Part shown: positions 49,801 to 52,394 of the stretch, one piece after another
Layout of the letters: every line of letters starts with the position of its first letter
Numbering within the stretch: position 1 is the stretch's first letter
Assembly (NCBI RefSeq): GCF_026242055.1
Contig: NZ_JAPJDL010000001.1
Span: 434,001-498,000 of the forward strand
DNA from: Lentzea sp. NEAU-D7
GTDB lineage: Bacteria; Actinomycetota; Actinomycetes; Mycobacteriales; Pseudonocardiaceae
Length of the DNA stretch: 64,000 bases
Reading direction: 5' to 3'
Program-made: the position numbers and the translations under genes
Notes under the pieces: model-generated
Told to the model about the DNA's origin: nothing
What the model saw: the letters and a program-made list of their open reading frames with translations, nothing else
Database searches by the model: none

Positions 49801-52237
49801 GATCGGGACGGCCCACGTAGCCCCGGGCCAGACCGGCGCCACCGACCAGCAGCTCACCCTCGACGCCCGCCGGCACCGGCCGCAACGAGCCGTCCACGAC
49901 GAAGACGCAGACACCGGCGAGCGGTCCGCCGACGGGGACCACCTCGCCCTCGTGCTCCGGCCGCGCCAGGACCGGGTGGAAGATCGAGTCGATCGCCGCC
50001 TCGGTCACGCCGAACACGTTGCCCGGCACGGCATTCGGTGCCACGGCCGCGACGGCCGACACGAGTGCGTCGTAGGTCCACATGTCCGTGCCGGAGATGA
50101 CCAGGCGCAACGACTCGACCGGGCCCGCCTCCCTGCAGTGGGCGGCGAGGTCGCGCAGGAGCATGCCGGGCACGATCTCGGCGACCTCGACCCGGTGGTC
50201 GGCCAGCGTCCGGTGCAGGGAGTCGACCGACACGACCTCGTCGTGCGGCAGGAACACCACCGTCCGGCCGAAGGCCAGCGCCCGCGTCATGTCCCCGATG
50301 GACACGTCGAACGCCGGGCCCGACATCGACAGCACGGTGCCGGCGCCGCCCAGCGGCGCGAGCGCCTCGCGCCACCCGGCCACGTACGACGACAACGCGG
50401 CATGCGTCACCGCCACGCCCTTGGGCCGCCCGGTCGAACCGGACGTGTAGGCCACGTACGCCAGCGCGCCGGGCTCGACGCGCACCGGCACCGCCCCGGC
50501 GTCCTCAGACGCCTGGCCGAGCACCAGCACCTCGGCGAAGCCGGCCAGCTCGCCGGCCAGTTCGGGCGTCGTCACCGCGACGACCGCGCCGGCGTCGGCC
50601 AGCAGGAACGCCAGCCGTTCCGCGGGAAGCCCGGGGTTGATGGGCACGTAGACGCCACCGCTGCGCAGCACGCCCTGGAAGGCGACCGCCAGATCGAGCC
50701 CGCGCGGCACCAGCACCGCCACCGGCGACTCGGCGGTCACCCCGGCCTGCTGGAGCCGGGCGGCGAGCGCGTCGGCCCGGAAACCCAGCTCGCGGAACGA
50801 GAGCCGGTCCTGACCGCACACGACGGCGGGCTCATCGGGCCGGGTCTCAGCGAACCCCGCGATGAGATCGGGGACGCTCGCGGCGGCGCCCGGCGTGGCT
50901 CCGGAGCCCCACCGCTGCGTGAGAACCGGGTCCACAGTGGACGAGGGGATCCCGCCGTCCAGCGGCCCGCGCGCGAACCGGTCGAGCACCTCCAGGAACC
51001 GCTGCTCGTGCAGCACCAGCTCGGCGTCGGCGGCCACGCCGTCCTCGACGTCGACGTCGAGCCACGCCTGATCACCGCGGGACCAGCCGTAGGTGGTGAC
51101 GGTGAGGTCGCGAACGGGACCGACCGCCAGGTTGCGGGGCACCTCGGCGTGCACCTCGGGACCGAAGTCCCGCGGCCGGTTGAAGTCGACCACGTTGAGC
51201 GTGGGACCGAACCAGGCGCCGGTGCCGGTGACACCGAGCAGCCGGGCCAGGTCCTCACCCCGGTACCGCGACCTGGCGCTGATCTCGGCCAGCCGTGCGG
51301 TGGCGGCGCCCGTCAGCTGCCGGACCGTCGTCGCGTCCGGCACGTGCAGGACCAGCGGCGCGACACCGGCCAGCAGGCCGGGAGTCGCGCGAGCCAGCGA
51401 ACTGCGCCGGGAGGCCGTCGGGAGGCTGAACACCACGTCGTCGCGGTCGGTCACCTGCCGCTGGTAGGCGGCGAACGCCGAGACGAGGAAGTGCGGGACG
51501 CGGACGCCCAGCTCGGCGCAGCGGTCGAGGACCGCCTGCCGCAACGCCGAGTCGACGGCGACCGTGCGCCGCCGTGACGGCCGCTGCCTGTCGGCACGCC
51601 GCTCGTCCTGCCTGTCCCGCACCGCGTCCGCGACCGAGGCCAGCCAGTACCGCTCGTCGGCCTCGCGGTCGGCGGACCGCCGGTAGGCCTCGTCCTCGGC
51701 CACGACATCGGCCCAGGAACCGAAGTAGCGCGGCCGGTGCTCCCCGGAATAGATCTCCGCGACGCGTTGCGTGAGCAGGTTGAAGGAAAAGATGTCCGTG
51801 ATGAGGTGGTGCGCCCGGTGGTACCACCAGTACTCGGTTCCGGCGACGCGCAGCAGCGCCCAGCGCCACAGCGGCGCCGTCCGGTGGTCGATCGGCCGGG
51901 CGCTGTCGGCGTGCATCCACGCCCGCGCCGCCTCCGCCGGATCGGCCTCCCCGCGGAGGTCCACCACCGGCATGACGTCGCCGGGAAGCTCACCGGCGAG
52001 CGCCTGCCACGGCGACCCGTCCGCGTGCTCACCGAAGAAGAGCCGGTACGCATCGGCCTCCCGCGCCGCGGCACGGGCAGCGGCCCGCAGGAGTTCCTCG
52101 TCGACAGGCCCGCGGAGGACCACGTACTGCGCGGGGCTGAACTCCGGGGTGTCCCCGAGCAACTCCGCGGACAGCCACATGTCCACCTGCGCCGCCGTCA
52201 GCGAGTACCGAACGCCGGGCGCGCCCCGCTCAACCAC
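21338..52237 (-). CDS. Giant seven-module NRPS, first subunit (modules 1-7, each C-A-T-E)
   Basis: A 10,299-residue protein, among the longest bacterial polypeptides. I start it at GTG 52237 (MVERGAPGVRYSLTAAQ), because AAAGAGGAG ends 7 nt upstream; an in-frame GTG at 52270 has no such site. The N-terminal condensation domain resembles the EntF type (HHLITDIFSF). Seven adenylation domains follow, all with FDVSIGDM, EIVPGMLLRDL, VISGTDMW and GNVFGVTEAAIDS. By eye every one gives DVGEVSVIDK, an acidic-pocket code known for Orn, Dab and Lys. Each module has a carrier site (FFELGGDSI) and an epimerase (HHLVMDGVSW or HHLVVDGVSW). All six internal condensation domains read YQGLCDGWS in place of HHxxxDGWS. 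The C-terminus, TPSDFPLANIDQASLAAVLKQMGG-like, resembles a COM donor docking tail for the next NRPS. Predicted output: a chain of seven D-basic residues. Confidence 0.95.
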   Translation of the reverse strand: MVERGAPGVRYSLTAAQVDMWLSAELLGDTPEFSPAQYVVLRGPVDEELLRAAARAAAREADAYRLFFGEHADGSPWQALAGELPGDVMPVVDLRGEADPAEAARAWMHADSARPIDHRTAPLWRWALLRVAGTEYWWYHRAHHLITDIFSFNLLTQRVAEIYSGEHRPRYFGSWADVVAEDEAYRRSADREADERYWLASVADAVRDRQDERRADRQRPSRRRTVAVDSALRQAVLDRCAELGVRVPHFLVSAFAAYQRQVTDRDDVVFSLPTASRRSSLARATPGLLAGVAPLVLHVPDATTVRQLTGAATARLAEISARSRYRGEDLARLLGVTGTGAWFGPTLNVVDFNRPRDFGPEVHAEVPRNLAVGPVRDLTVTTYGWSRGDQAWLDVDVEDGVAADAELVLHEQRFLEVLDRFARGPLDGGIPSSTVDPVLTQRWGSGATPGAAASVPDLIAGFAETRPDEPAVVCGQDRLSFRELGFRADALAARLQQAGVTAESPVAVLVPRGLDLAVAFQGVLRSGGVYVPINPGLPAERLAFLLADAGAVVAVTTPELAGELAGFAEVLVLGQASEDAGAVPVRVEPGALAYVAYTSGSTGRPKGVAVTHAALSSYVAGWREALAPLGGAGTVLSMSGPAFDVSIGDMTRALAFGRTVVFLPHDEVVSVDSLHRTLADHRVEVAEIVPGMLLRDLAAHCREAGPVESLRLVISGTDMWTYDALVSAVAAVAPNAVPGNVFGVTEAAIDSIFHPVLARPEHEGEVVPVGGPLAGVCVFVVDGSLRPVPAGVEGELLVGGAGLARGYVGRPDLTAERFLPDVFGGSGGRLYRTGDRARWRADGVLEFLGRVDEQVKIRGYRVEPGEVEVVLGDHPDVRDVVVVARDGGPHGGKRLVAYVVAEGEFSGSALRAWLRERVPDYLVPSVFVALDRLPLTANGKVDRRGLPDPEPETGEVYEAPRTSTEDALAAVWSQVLGVERVGVHDNFFELGGDSILGLQIVARARAAGLGLGVADVLSRQTVAELAAAVRDSPAVTLAEQGVVTGPVPLTPIQHWFLAQDVENRDHWNWSGVFELAPGADPGRLAEALDVLVAHHDALRLRFSPDGQHNAGVEAADLLRVVEGDTDVVAEMTAAQKSLRLADGPLVAAVFFDRGDLPAWLGLVVHHLVMDGVSWNVLLEDLATAYRSEALGPKTTSFRQWAEQLRSFDPRGERDHWAAATSGVVALPVDRDGLNDERSARVFTTWLDAATAAALLGDAHKAYRTQGNDLLLAALVRTLGPWAGTDELTIDLESHGREAIADGVDLSRTVGWFTSIFPVQLRRHEDLGTTVKAVKEQLRAVPRRGVGYGALRWLHGELADAPDRPVLFNYLGTATATGDLLRRELPVAMRGEATSGEGTRSHVLNLEVTRTADGRLQVEWHYSAGLHEAATVERLAGAYQRELEAVVEHCRSGVTGLTPSDFPLASLAQHEVDRLAARFPGLADVYRLAPVQSGMLFGVVGAPAEDGLYWGQGIYELTGTVDADRLAGAWRTVIARQAALRSGFVWEGVSEPVQVVLADVDVPLQVRDWSGLGEDVQQARLRELLAEDRALGFDLAAPPLMRLYLVDRGNGRSWLVWGLYQGLCDGWSLPVVMDEVLAAYDRSPLAPVRSYREFISWLDGRDPGEAEGFWRSCLDGFEAPTPLPVDRLATSHYAQDRRRTHLDANVTAGLLDLARRERVTLSAVVQAAWAKVLSATSGEDEVVFGLTVSGRPADLAGVESTVGLFINTLPVRVAVPADVPFASWLRELRDNQGAVQRFEYTPLVDAQRWSSVPGGRALFDSIVVLRNYPGGRSRVSDFELSPLLDSVEQGNYPLTFAVDVEAELRIEAEFSTAAFDATTVERILDQLVVVLTAVTERPDLAVQDVPLQRPEQAAALVAWGETPEPATERPVPDLIDDWARISPEVAVVCGAESLTFAELGFRADALAGRLQRAGVVVGSRVAVLMPRGIDLAVAFQGVLRAGGVYVPINPGIPAERLAFLLADAGATVAVTTPALAGEVTGLAEVLVLDEDSPGFGALPVRIDPDALAYVAYTSGSTGRPKGVAVSHGALSSYVAGWREGLAELGGPGTVLSMSGPGFDVSIGDMTRALAFGRTVVFLPHDEHVTVESLRETLVDHEVEVAEIVPGMLLRDLAAHCREAGPVKSLRLVISGTDMWTHDALTSAVADVAPNAVPGNVFGVTEAAIDSIFHPVGEDHPAAVVPIGTPLAGARAVVVDSRMRPAPVGVPGELLVGGSGVAQGYVGRPDLTSERFVPDVFGGSGGRLYRTGDRARWRADGRIEFLGRVDEQVKIRGYRVEPGEVEVVIGDHPDVRDVVVVARDGGPHGGKRLVAYVVSEGEFSGSVLRSWLRERVPDYLVPSVFVALDRLPLTPNGKVDRRGLPEPELEAVAETYVAPRTAVEETLAAVWSGVLGVERLGVHDNFFELGGDSILSLQIVARVRAAGLGVDVADVFAHQTVAELALAVRETPAVSLAEQGVVTGPVPLTPIQRWFLAQDVPERDHWNWSGVFELAPGTDPVRLSQALDVLIAHHDALRIRFGQDGQHNAPVEAGGFLRVVEGDEAVVAEMTAAQTSLRLADGPLVAAVFFDRGDQPAWLGLTVHHLVMDGVSWNVLLEDLATAYRSEALGPKTTSFQQWAEHLLELETGGEREHWAAVTSDVVALPADGDGPNTEDSGAVVRTWLDADTTAALFGEAHKAYRTQANDLLLAALANVLGEWAGTDHVTVDLESHGREGLDLSRTVGWFTSIFPVRLSRYEGVGATVKAVKEQLRAVPRLGVGYGVLRWAQNELADAPDRPVLFNYLGAFDAVDSAGLIRRELAAELAGPMQGPGGTRAYPLQLEVVRAEDGRLRIDWLHSTNLHLSETVERVAAHYVEALRALVAHCQTGVTGFTPSDFPLASLTQAEVDGLAERYPLVDVYRLAPVQSGMLFGVVGSPVDGLYWGQSVYDLAGPIDTGRLAEAWRRVISRHAALRSGFVWEGVGEPVQVVLADVDVPLQVRDWSGLGGDVQQARLRELLAEDRALGFDLAAPPLMRLYLVDRGEGRLWLVWGLYQGLCDGWSLPVVMDEVLAAYDGAPLAPVRSYREFISWLDGRDPDESESFWRRTLDGFEAPTPLPVDRLATSHYAQDRRKTTLDERVTAQLVELARRERVTLSTVVQAAWAKVLSASSGEDDVLFGLTVSGRPADVAGVESIVGLFINTLPVRAVVPADVPFTSWLRELQDNQVAVQRFEYTPLVDVQRWSAVPGGRALFDSIVVFGNYPHRELPDDLAEIPDGYASVDSVEQGNYPLTFAVDLERTLRVEAEFSTAAFDALTVERVLDQLVVVLTAVAERPSLAVADVPLQRPEQAAELVAWGETPVPATEPSVPELIHGWTDTDAVAVVCGDARLTFAELGVRADGLAVRLQRAGVAVESPVAVLVPRGVELAVAFQGVLRSGGVYLPINPGLPAERLAFLLADAGAAVAVTTAALAAELAGFAGEVLLVDDEPADAGELTQVDPNSLAYIAYTSGSTGRPKGVAVTHAALSSYVAGWRDGLASLGGPGPVLSMSGPGFDVSIGDMTRALAFGQRVVFLPHDEHVSVESLHATLVEHRIEVAEIVPGMLLRDLAAHCRVAGPVESLRLVISGTDMWTHDALTAAVREVAPNAVPGNVFGVTEAAIDSIFHAVTEDHPAAVVPIGTPLAGARAVVVDSALRPVPVGVPGELLVGGAGVARGYLGRPDLTSARFVPDVFGAAGERLYRTGDRARWRADGTIEFLGRVDEQVKIRGYRVEPGEVEVVIGDHPDVRDVVVVARDGGPHGGKRLVAYVVAEGEFSGSVLRSWLRERVPDYLVPSVFVALDRLPLTPNGKVDRRGLPDPEPEMTGEAYVAPRTAAEETLAAVWSGVLGVERVGVHDNFFELGGDSILSLQIVARVRAAGLGVDVADVFAHQTVAALAAVVRDTPAVTLAEQGVVTGPVPFTPIQRWFLAQDIPDRDHWNWSGMFELAPGTDPERLGRALDVLVAHHDALRLRFTPESQHQVPVGGGGLLRVVQGDEAVVAEMTAAQTSLRLADGPLVAAVFFDRGDEPAWLGLTVHHLVMDGVSWNVLLEDLDAVHAGQELGPKTTSFQQWAEVLRDLDAQDERELWLGQTADVVALPQDQEGPNTEISAGVVRSWLDAGTTAALLGDAHRAYRTQANDLLLAALAQALGEWTGTGHVTVDLESHGREAVADGVDLSRTVGYFTSIFPVRLTHESDPATAIKAVKEELRSVPRRGVGYGALRWLHGDLADVPDRPVLFNYLGAFDAVDSLGLIRRELPAELAGPSEGPGGTRSHVLQIEAEQDAEGRLQVDWHFSHNLHDRATVERVAARYVEALRALVAHCRSGASGFTPSDFPLASLTQPEVDGLAERYPLVDVHRLAPVQSGMLFGVAGSPVDGLYWGQGVYDLAGPLDADRLAEAWRQVISRHAALRSGFVWEGVSEPVQVVLADVDVPLERRDWSRLDDVEQQEHLRVLLDEDRALGFDLAAPPLTRLYLVDRGEDRFWLVWGLYQGLCDGWSLPVVVDEVSALYQGRALEPVRSYRDFIAWLGRRDPAESEGFWREYLGGFEAPTALPVDRPAASHYDQDRRRLRLDETVTAGLVELARRERVTLSTVVQAAWALLLSTYSGDDDVVFGLTVSGRPADLAGVESMVGLFINTLPVRAVVPADTTFAAWLPRLQDNQVALQRFEYTPLVDVQRWSPVPGGRALFDSIVVFGNYPQEELPEDLGGVQAADSVEQGNYPLTFAVDLERTLRVEAEFSTAAFDAVTVERILDQLAVVLTAVAEQPDLVVRDVPVQRPEQAAELVAWGATPVPSAEPPVPDLIAGRVSSEVAVVCGDEQLTFAELNARADALALRLRRAGVTVGSPVAVLVPRGLDLAVAFQGVLRSGGVYVPINPGLPAERLAFLLADAGVIAAVTTSALDGFAGEVLLVDDVSAVAGELTPVDPNSLAYIAYTSGSTGRPKGVAVTHAALSSYVAGWRDGLRTLGGPGTVLSMSGPGFDVSIGDMTRALAFGQRVVFLPHDEHVTVESLHRTLVDHDVEVAEIVPGMLLRDLAAHCRTAGPVESLRLVISGTDMWTHDALTGAVREVAPNAVPGNVFGVTEAAIDSIFHPVGEDHPAAVVPIGTPLAGARAFVVDGSLRPAPVGVPGELLVGGSGVAQGYVGRPDLTAERFIPDLFTGSGERLYRTGDRARWRADGRIEFLGRVDEQVKIRGYRVEPGEVEVVIGDHPDVRDVVVVARDGGPHGGKRLVAYVVAEGEFSGSALRSWLRERVPDYLVPSVFVALDRLPLTPNGKVDRRGLPDPEPETTGEAYVAPRTAAEETLAEVWSGVLGVDRVGVQDNFFELGGDSILSLQIVARIRAAGLGVDVADVFAHQTIAELALAVRDAPAESSAEQGVVTGPIPFTPIQHWFLAQDVPNRDHWNWSGMFELAPGTDPERLGRAFDVLVAHHDALRIRFTPEGQHNAGLEASEVLRVVAVDDVTAEMTAAQKSLRLADGPLLAAVFFDRGDQPAWLGLTVHHLVMDGVSWNVLLEDLDTAYQGGSLAPKTTSFQAWAEQLQTIDAVEERDHWAATTADVAVVPVDGQGPNSEASAAVVQSWLDAETTAALLGDAHKAYRTQGNDLLLAALAQAVGEWAGSDHVTIDLESHGREGADLSRTVGWFTSIFPVRLSRHDEPGAAIKAVKEELRSVPRRGVGYGALRWLHGELADVPDRPVLFNYLGAHDAADSEGLIRRELPVDLAGPAEGEGGTRSHLLQLEVQQTADGRLSIEWFHSRAVHDTATVERVAARYVEALRGLVAHCRSASGFTPSDFPLAALTQPEVDLLAERYPLADVYRLAPVQSGMLFGVVGSPVDGLYWAQNVYELAGPIDAEWLAAAWREVVGRHAPLRSGFVWEGVGEPVQVVLAGVDVPLTNHDWSGLDEAAQQVRLQELLDHDRALGFDLAHPPLIRLYLVDRGNGRNWLVWGLYQGLCDGWSLPVVMDEVSAAYQRQVLPPVRPYRDYIAWLGQRDSAATEGFWRTYLEGFEAPTALPVDRLAASHYAQDRRRTQLSEAVTAGLVELARRERVTLSTVVQAAWAKVLSASSGEDDVVFGLTVSGRPADLAGVESMVGLFINTLPVRASVPIDTSFAAWLPALRDNQVALQRFEHTPLVDVQRWSAVPHGRALFDSIVVFGNFPQEELPEDLGGVQATESVEQGNYPLTFAVDLEATLKIEAEFSTAAFDAATVERILDQLVVVLTVVAEQPELAVGDVPLQRPEQAAELVAWGRTPEPATERPVPDLVGGWAHTTPDTVAVVCGEESLTFAELGARADALAARLRGAGVAVGSPVAVVVPRGIELAVAFQGVLRSGGVYVPINPGLPAERLAFLLADAGVVAAVTTSALDGFTGEVLRVDDVSAEPGEPLAPVDPNALAYIAYTSGSTGRPKGVAVTHAALSSYVAGWRAGLAALGGPGAVLSMSGPGFDVSIGDMTRALAFGQRVVFLPHDEHVMVESLHRTLVDHDVEIAEIVPGMLLRDLAAHCRTAGPVDSLRLVISGTDMWTHDALTAAVREVAPNAVPGNVFGVTEAAIDSIFHPVGEDRSAAVVPIGRPLAGAQAYVVDGSLRPVPVGVPGELLVGGSGVAQGYVGRPDLTAERFVPGVGGQRLYRTGDRARWRADGTIEFLGRVDEQVKIRGYRVEPGEVEVVIGDHPDVRDVVVVARDGGPHGGKRLVAYVVSEGEFSGSVLRAWLRERVPDYLVPSVFVALDRLPLTPNGKVDRRGLPDPEPETSGVAYVAPRTAAEEVLAAVWAQVLGAERVGVHDNFFELGGDSILSLQIVARTRAAGLGVDVADVFAHQTVGELALVVRDAPAVTLAEQGVVTGPVPFTPIQRWFLAQDIPDRDHWNWSGMFELAPGTEPGRLASALDAVLAHHDALRIRFTPDGQYNAPLETGVLRVVEGDEDVVAEMTAAQTSLRLADGPLVAAVFFDRGDEPAWLGLTVHHLVMDGVSWNILLEDLDLAYRGGALAPKTTSFKAWADQLQTIDAAGEREHWIATTADVVALPADGDGPNTDASEAIVQSWLDAETTATLLGDAHRAYRTQGNDLLLTALAQALGEWAGSDHVTIDLESHGREGADLSRTVGWFTSIFPARLSRHDEPDAAIKAVKEELRAVPRLGVGYGALQLVDVPERPVLFNYLGAYDGNDDPAGLIRRELDADLAGPSEGEGGTRSHLLQLEVQQTADGRLSIEWFHSSAVHDTATVERVAARYVEALRELVAHCRSAGGFTPSDFPLASLTQAEVDGLAERYPLVDVYRLAPVQSGMLFGVVGSPVDGLYWGQSVYDLAGPIDVERFEAAWRAVIARHASLRSGFVWEGVAEPVQVVLGDVEVPLTVHDWSGLDDAAQQQKLQELLADDRALGFDLARPPLMRLYAVDRGNGQYWLVWGLYQGLCDGWSLPVVMDEVSAAYQGGALEPVRPYRDFIAWLDGRDPSAPQAFWREYLAGFEAPTPLPADRLAASHYAQDRRRTHLDEGVTAELVALARRERVTLSTVVQAAWAKVLSASSGEDDVVFGLTVSGRPADLAGVESMVGLFINTLPVRTVVPADVPFTSWLHDLRDNQVALQRFEFTPLVDVQRWSAVPHGRALFDSIVVFGNYPQEELPEDLGEDWLQATESVEQGNYPLTFAVDLEATLKIEAEFSTAAFDAVTVERILDQLVVVLTAVAQRPGLRVRDVPLHRPDQAAEITAWGSTATPVAERPVPDLIAAQAPSGVAVVCGGERLTFAELGVRADALAARLQRAGVTVESPVAVLVPRGIDLAVAFQGVLRSGGVYVPINPGLPAERLAFLLADVSAVVAVTTAALAGELAGFTGEVLVLDDESPAPDAVPVRIDPGALAYVAYTSGSTGRPKGVAVSHGALSSYVAGWRDGLAELGGPGTVLSMSGPGFDVSIGDMTRALAFGQTVVFLPHDEHVSVESLHHTLRTHDVEVAEIVPGMLLRDLAAHCRTVGPVDSLRLVISGTDMWTHDALTAAVREVAPNAVPGNVFGVTEAAIDSIFHPVGEDDSAAVVPIGTPLAGAEAFVVDGSLRPVPVGVPGELLVGGPGVARGYVGRPDLTAERFIPDVFTGSGGRLYRTGDRARWRADGRIEFLGRVDEQVKIRGYRVEPGEVEVVIGDHPDVRDVVVVARDGGPHGGKRLVAYVVAESEFSGSVLRAWLRERVPDYLVPSVFVTLDRLPLTPNGKVDRRGLPDPEPESAGEQYVAPRTAVEETLAAVWSGVLGVERVGVHDNFFELGGDSILSLQIVARTRAAGLGIDVADVFAHQSVAELASAVRDAPAESPAEQGVVTGPVPFTPIQRWFLAQDIPDRDHWNWSGMFELAPGTDPARLGRALDVLVAHHDALRIRFTPDTQFNAPVDGGGSLRVVDGDEAVVAEMTVAQKSLRLADGPLLAAVFFDRGDQPAWLGLTVHHLVMDGVSWNVLLEDLDIAYQGGSLAPKTTSFQQWALQLQEDDPSGEREHWLAATADVVELPADGDGPNVDASEAIVQSWLDAETTAALLGDAHRAYRTQGNDLLLTALAQTLGEWSGSDHVTIDLESHGREGADLSRTVGWFTSIFPVRLTNHGAPSAAIKAVKEELRAVPRRGVGYGVLRWLRDELAGAPDRPVLFNYLGAHDGNDDSAGLIRRELDGDLAGPSEGEGGNRSHLLQLEVQQTADGRLSIEWFHSRAVHDTATVERVAARYVEALRELVAHCRSAVGGFTPSDFPLATLTQDEVDGLTGRHPSLVDVHRLAPVQSGMLFGVVGAPDEGDGLYWGQGVYDLAGPIDPERLAGAWHQVISRHAALRSGFVWEGVSEPVQIVLAGVDVPLTTHDWSGFDEAAQQLRLQELLADDRALGFDLARPPLTRLYLVDRGNGRNWLVWGLYQGLCDGWSLPVVMDEVSAAYQRQVLPPVRPYRDYIAWLGQRDSAATEGFWRTYLDGFEAPTALPVDRLAASHYAQDRRRTHLEENVTAGLVELARRERVTLSTVVQAAWAKVLSASSGEDDVVFGLTVSGRPADLAGVESMVGLFINTLPVRAEVPGRTPFSAWLHELRDNQVALQRFEFTPLVDVQRWSAVPHGRGLFDSIVVFGNYPQEEAPADSGEEWADAVESVEQGNYPLTFAVDLEATLKIEAEFSTAAFDAATVERILDQLVVVLTAVAREPDLAVADLPLQRPEQAARLVAQGETPAPITELPVPELVHSWARSGAVAAKCGDERLTFAELDARSAGLAERLRRAGVTAESPVAVLVPRGIDLAVAFQGVLRSGGAYVPVNPGLPEERLGFLLADAGAVAAVTTADLAGELAGFAGEVLVLDDAVLDHLPVRIDPDAVAYIAYTSGSTGRPKGVAVTHRALSSYVAGWRAGLADLGGPGAVLSMSGPGFDVSIGDMTRALAFGQTVVFLPHDEHVSVESLHSTLSGDGVAIAEIVPGMLLRDLAAHCRTAGPVDSLRLVISGTDMWTHDALTTAVAEVAPNAVPGNVFGVTEAAIDSIFHPVGDDHPQAVVPIGTPLAGARAVIVDDAMRPAPVGVPGELLVGGPGVARGYVNRPDLTAERFVPDVFGEAGGRLYRTGDRARWRADGTIEFLGRVDEQVKIRGYRVEPGEVEVVIGDHPDVRDVVVVARDGGPHGGKRLVAYVVAEGEFSSKELRTWLRERVPDYLVPSVFVALDRLPLTPNGKVDRKGLPDPEPETTAEVFEAPRTSVEDVLAEVWSQVLGLERVGVHDNFFELGGDSILSLQIVARARAAGLGVDVADVFAHQTIAELAPVVRDTPTAMLAEQGVVTGPVPLTPIQHWFVEQDVPDRDHWNWSGVYELASGTDPERLARALDAVIAHHDALRIRFRQEGDTWVQDNDGELTQVLRVVTAGDDAEVVAHMTEAQTSLSLADGPLVAALYFDRGADPAWLGLTAHHLVVDGVSWNVLLEDLDTAYQGGPLGPKTTSYQQWAEVLRADDPDAERAHWAAQTERVMTVPVDGRGANTEASADTVRTWLDAKSTEVLLGEAHKAYRTQINDLLLAALVRTLGEWAGTGDVTIDLESHGREAIADGVDLSRTVGWFTSIFPVRLRHQRFGDTGELIKTVKEQLRTVPRRGVGYGILRYLERDDNVVEAPARPVLFNYLGAFDAAGDDAVGLIREELSADLCGPTENEQGNRSHLLHIEAEQTSDGRLLVEWYFSTNVHREATVQRLATRYVTVLKELVEHCQSGAGGVTPSDFPLANIDQASLAAVLKQMGG
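25805..30214 (-). other. NRPS module 6 (C-A-T-E)
   Basis: Condensation motif YQGLCDGWS near 29781-29800; A-domain FDVSIGDM near 28284; carrier site near 27235-27280; epimerase HHLVMDGVSW. Bases 26701-26837 in the epimerase are identical by eye to part of the module 4 epimerase (35477-35614). Confidence 0.85.
30215..34589 (-). other. NRPS module 5 (C-A-T-E)
   Basis: Condensation motif YQGLCDGWS near 34151-34171; A-domain FDVSIGDM near 32664; carrier site near 31625-31667; epimerase HHLVMDGVSWNILLEDL, where Ile replaces the Val seen in the other modules. Specificity code unchanged. Confidence 0.85.
34590..38965 (-). other. NRPS module 4 (C-A-T-E)
   Basis: Condensation motif YQGLCDGWS near 38531-38551; A-domain FDVSIGDM near 37056; carrier site near 36009-36050; epimerase HHLVMDGVSW. 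The condensation domain here is slightly more divergent (WLVWGLYQG preceded by EDRF; VVVDEVSALY after) than its neighbours. Confidence 0.85.
38966..43395 (-). other. NRPS module 3 (C-A-T-E)
   Basis: Condensation motif YQGLCDGWS near 42957-42976; A-domain FDVSIGDM near 41453; carrier site near 40406-40450; epimerase HHLVMDGVSW. It has RTVGYFTSIFP where the other modules have RTVGWFTSIFP. Confidence 0.85.
43396..47809 (-). other. NRPS module 2 (C-A-T-E)
   Basis: Condensation motif YQGLCDGWS near 47363-47383; A-domain FDVSIGDM near 45867; carrier site near 44822-44865; epimerase HHLVMDGVSW. This is the first condensation domain that joins two basic residues. Confidence 0.85.
47810..52237 (-). 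other. NRPS module 1 (starter C-A-T-E)
   Basis: The condensation domain at the N-terminus differs in type from all others. It has WWYHRAHHLITDIFSF, like the EntF condensation domain (HHLLVDGFSF), with the motif Gly replaced by Ile. Such domains usually take an acyl or aryl group as donor. A-domain FDVSIGDM near 50288; carrier site near 49240-49290; epimerase HHLVMDGVSW. No acyl ligase or aryl carrier gene is visible in the window. Confidence 0.83.
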
Positions 52238-52244
52238 CGAACTG

Positions 52245-52249
52245 CTCCT
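52245..52249 (-). promoter_or_regulatory. Ribosome binding site deciding the giant NRPS start
   Basis: AGGAG (within AAAGAGGAG) on the minus strand is followed by 7 nt and GTG at 52237-52235, which supports this start over the GTG at 52270. Confidence 0.7.
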
Positions 52250-52394
52250 CTTTGCTGATTGCCCCGACACAACAGGACAGAGAGACCGCTGAAGTCACAG
52301 ATACAGCGGGTGAAGGAGCCCTATTCGAAGTCCGGGCTCGTGGACTGCCACCGGGCACGACGGTGCCGGCGGATCAGGTTGCGTTCTTGAGGAC

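Noticed and set aside
37169..51577. A 4,802-codon open frame on the plus strand, plus similar multi-kilobase antisense frames (12128-16639, 16649-21127, 21839-26671, 28397-37090)
   Set aside because: They are exact antisense of the NRPS genes, rich in Arg, His, Gln and Pro with repeated TPGHREHV-like text, and arise because strongly GC-biased codons leave few stops on the other strand.
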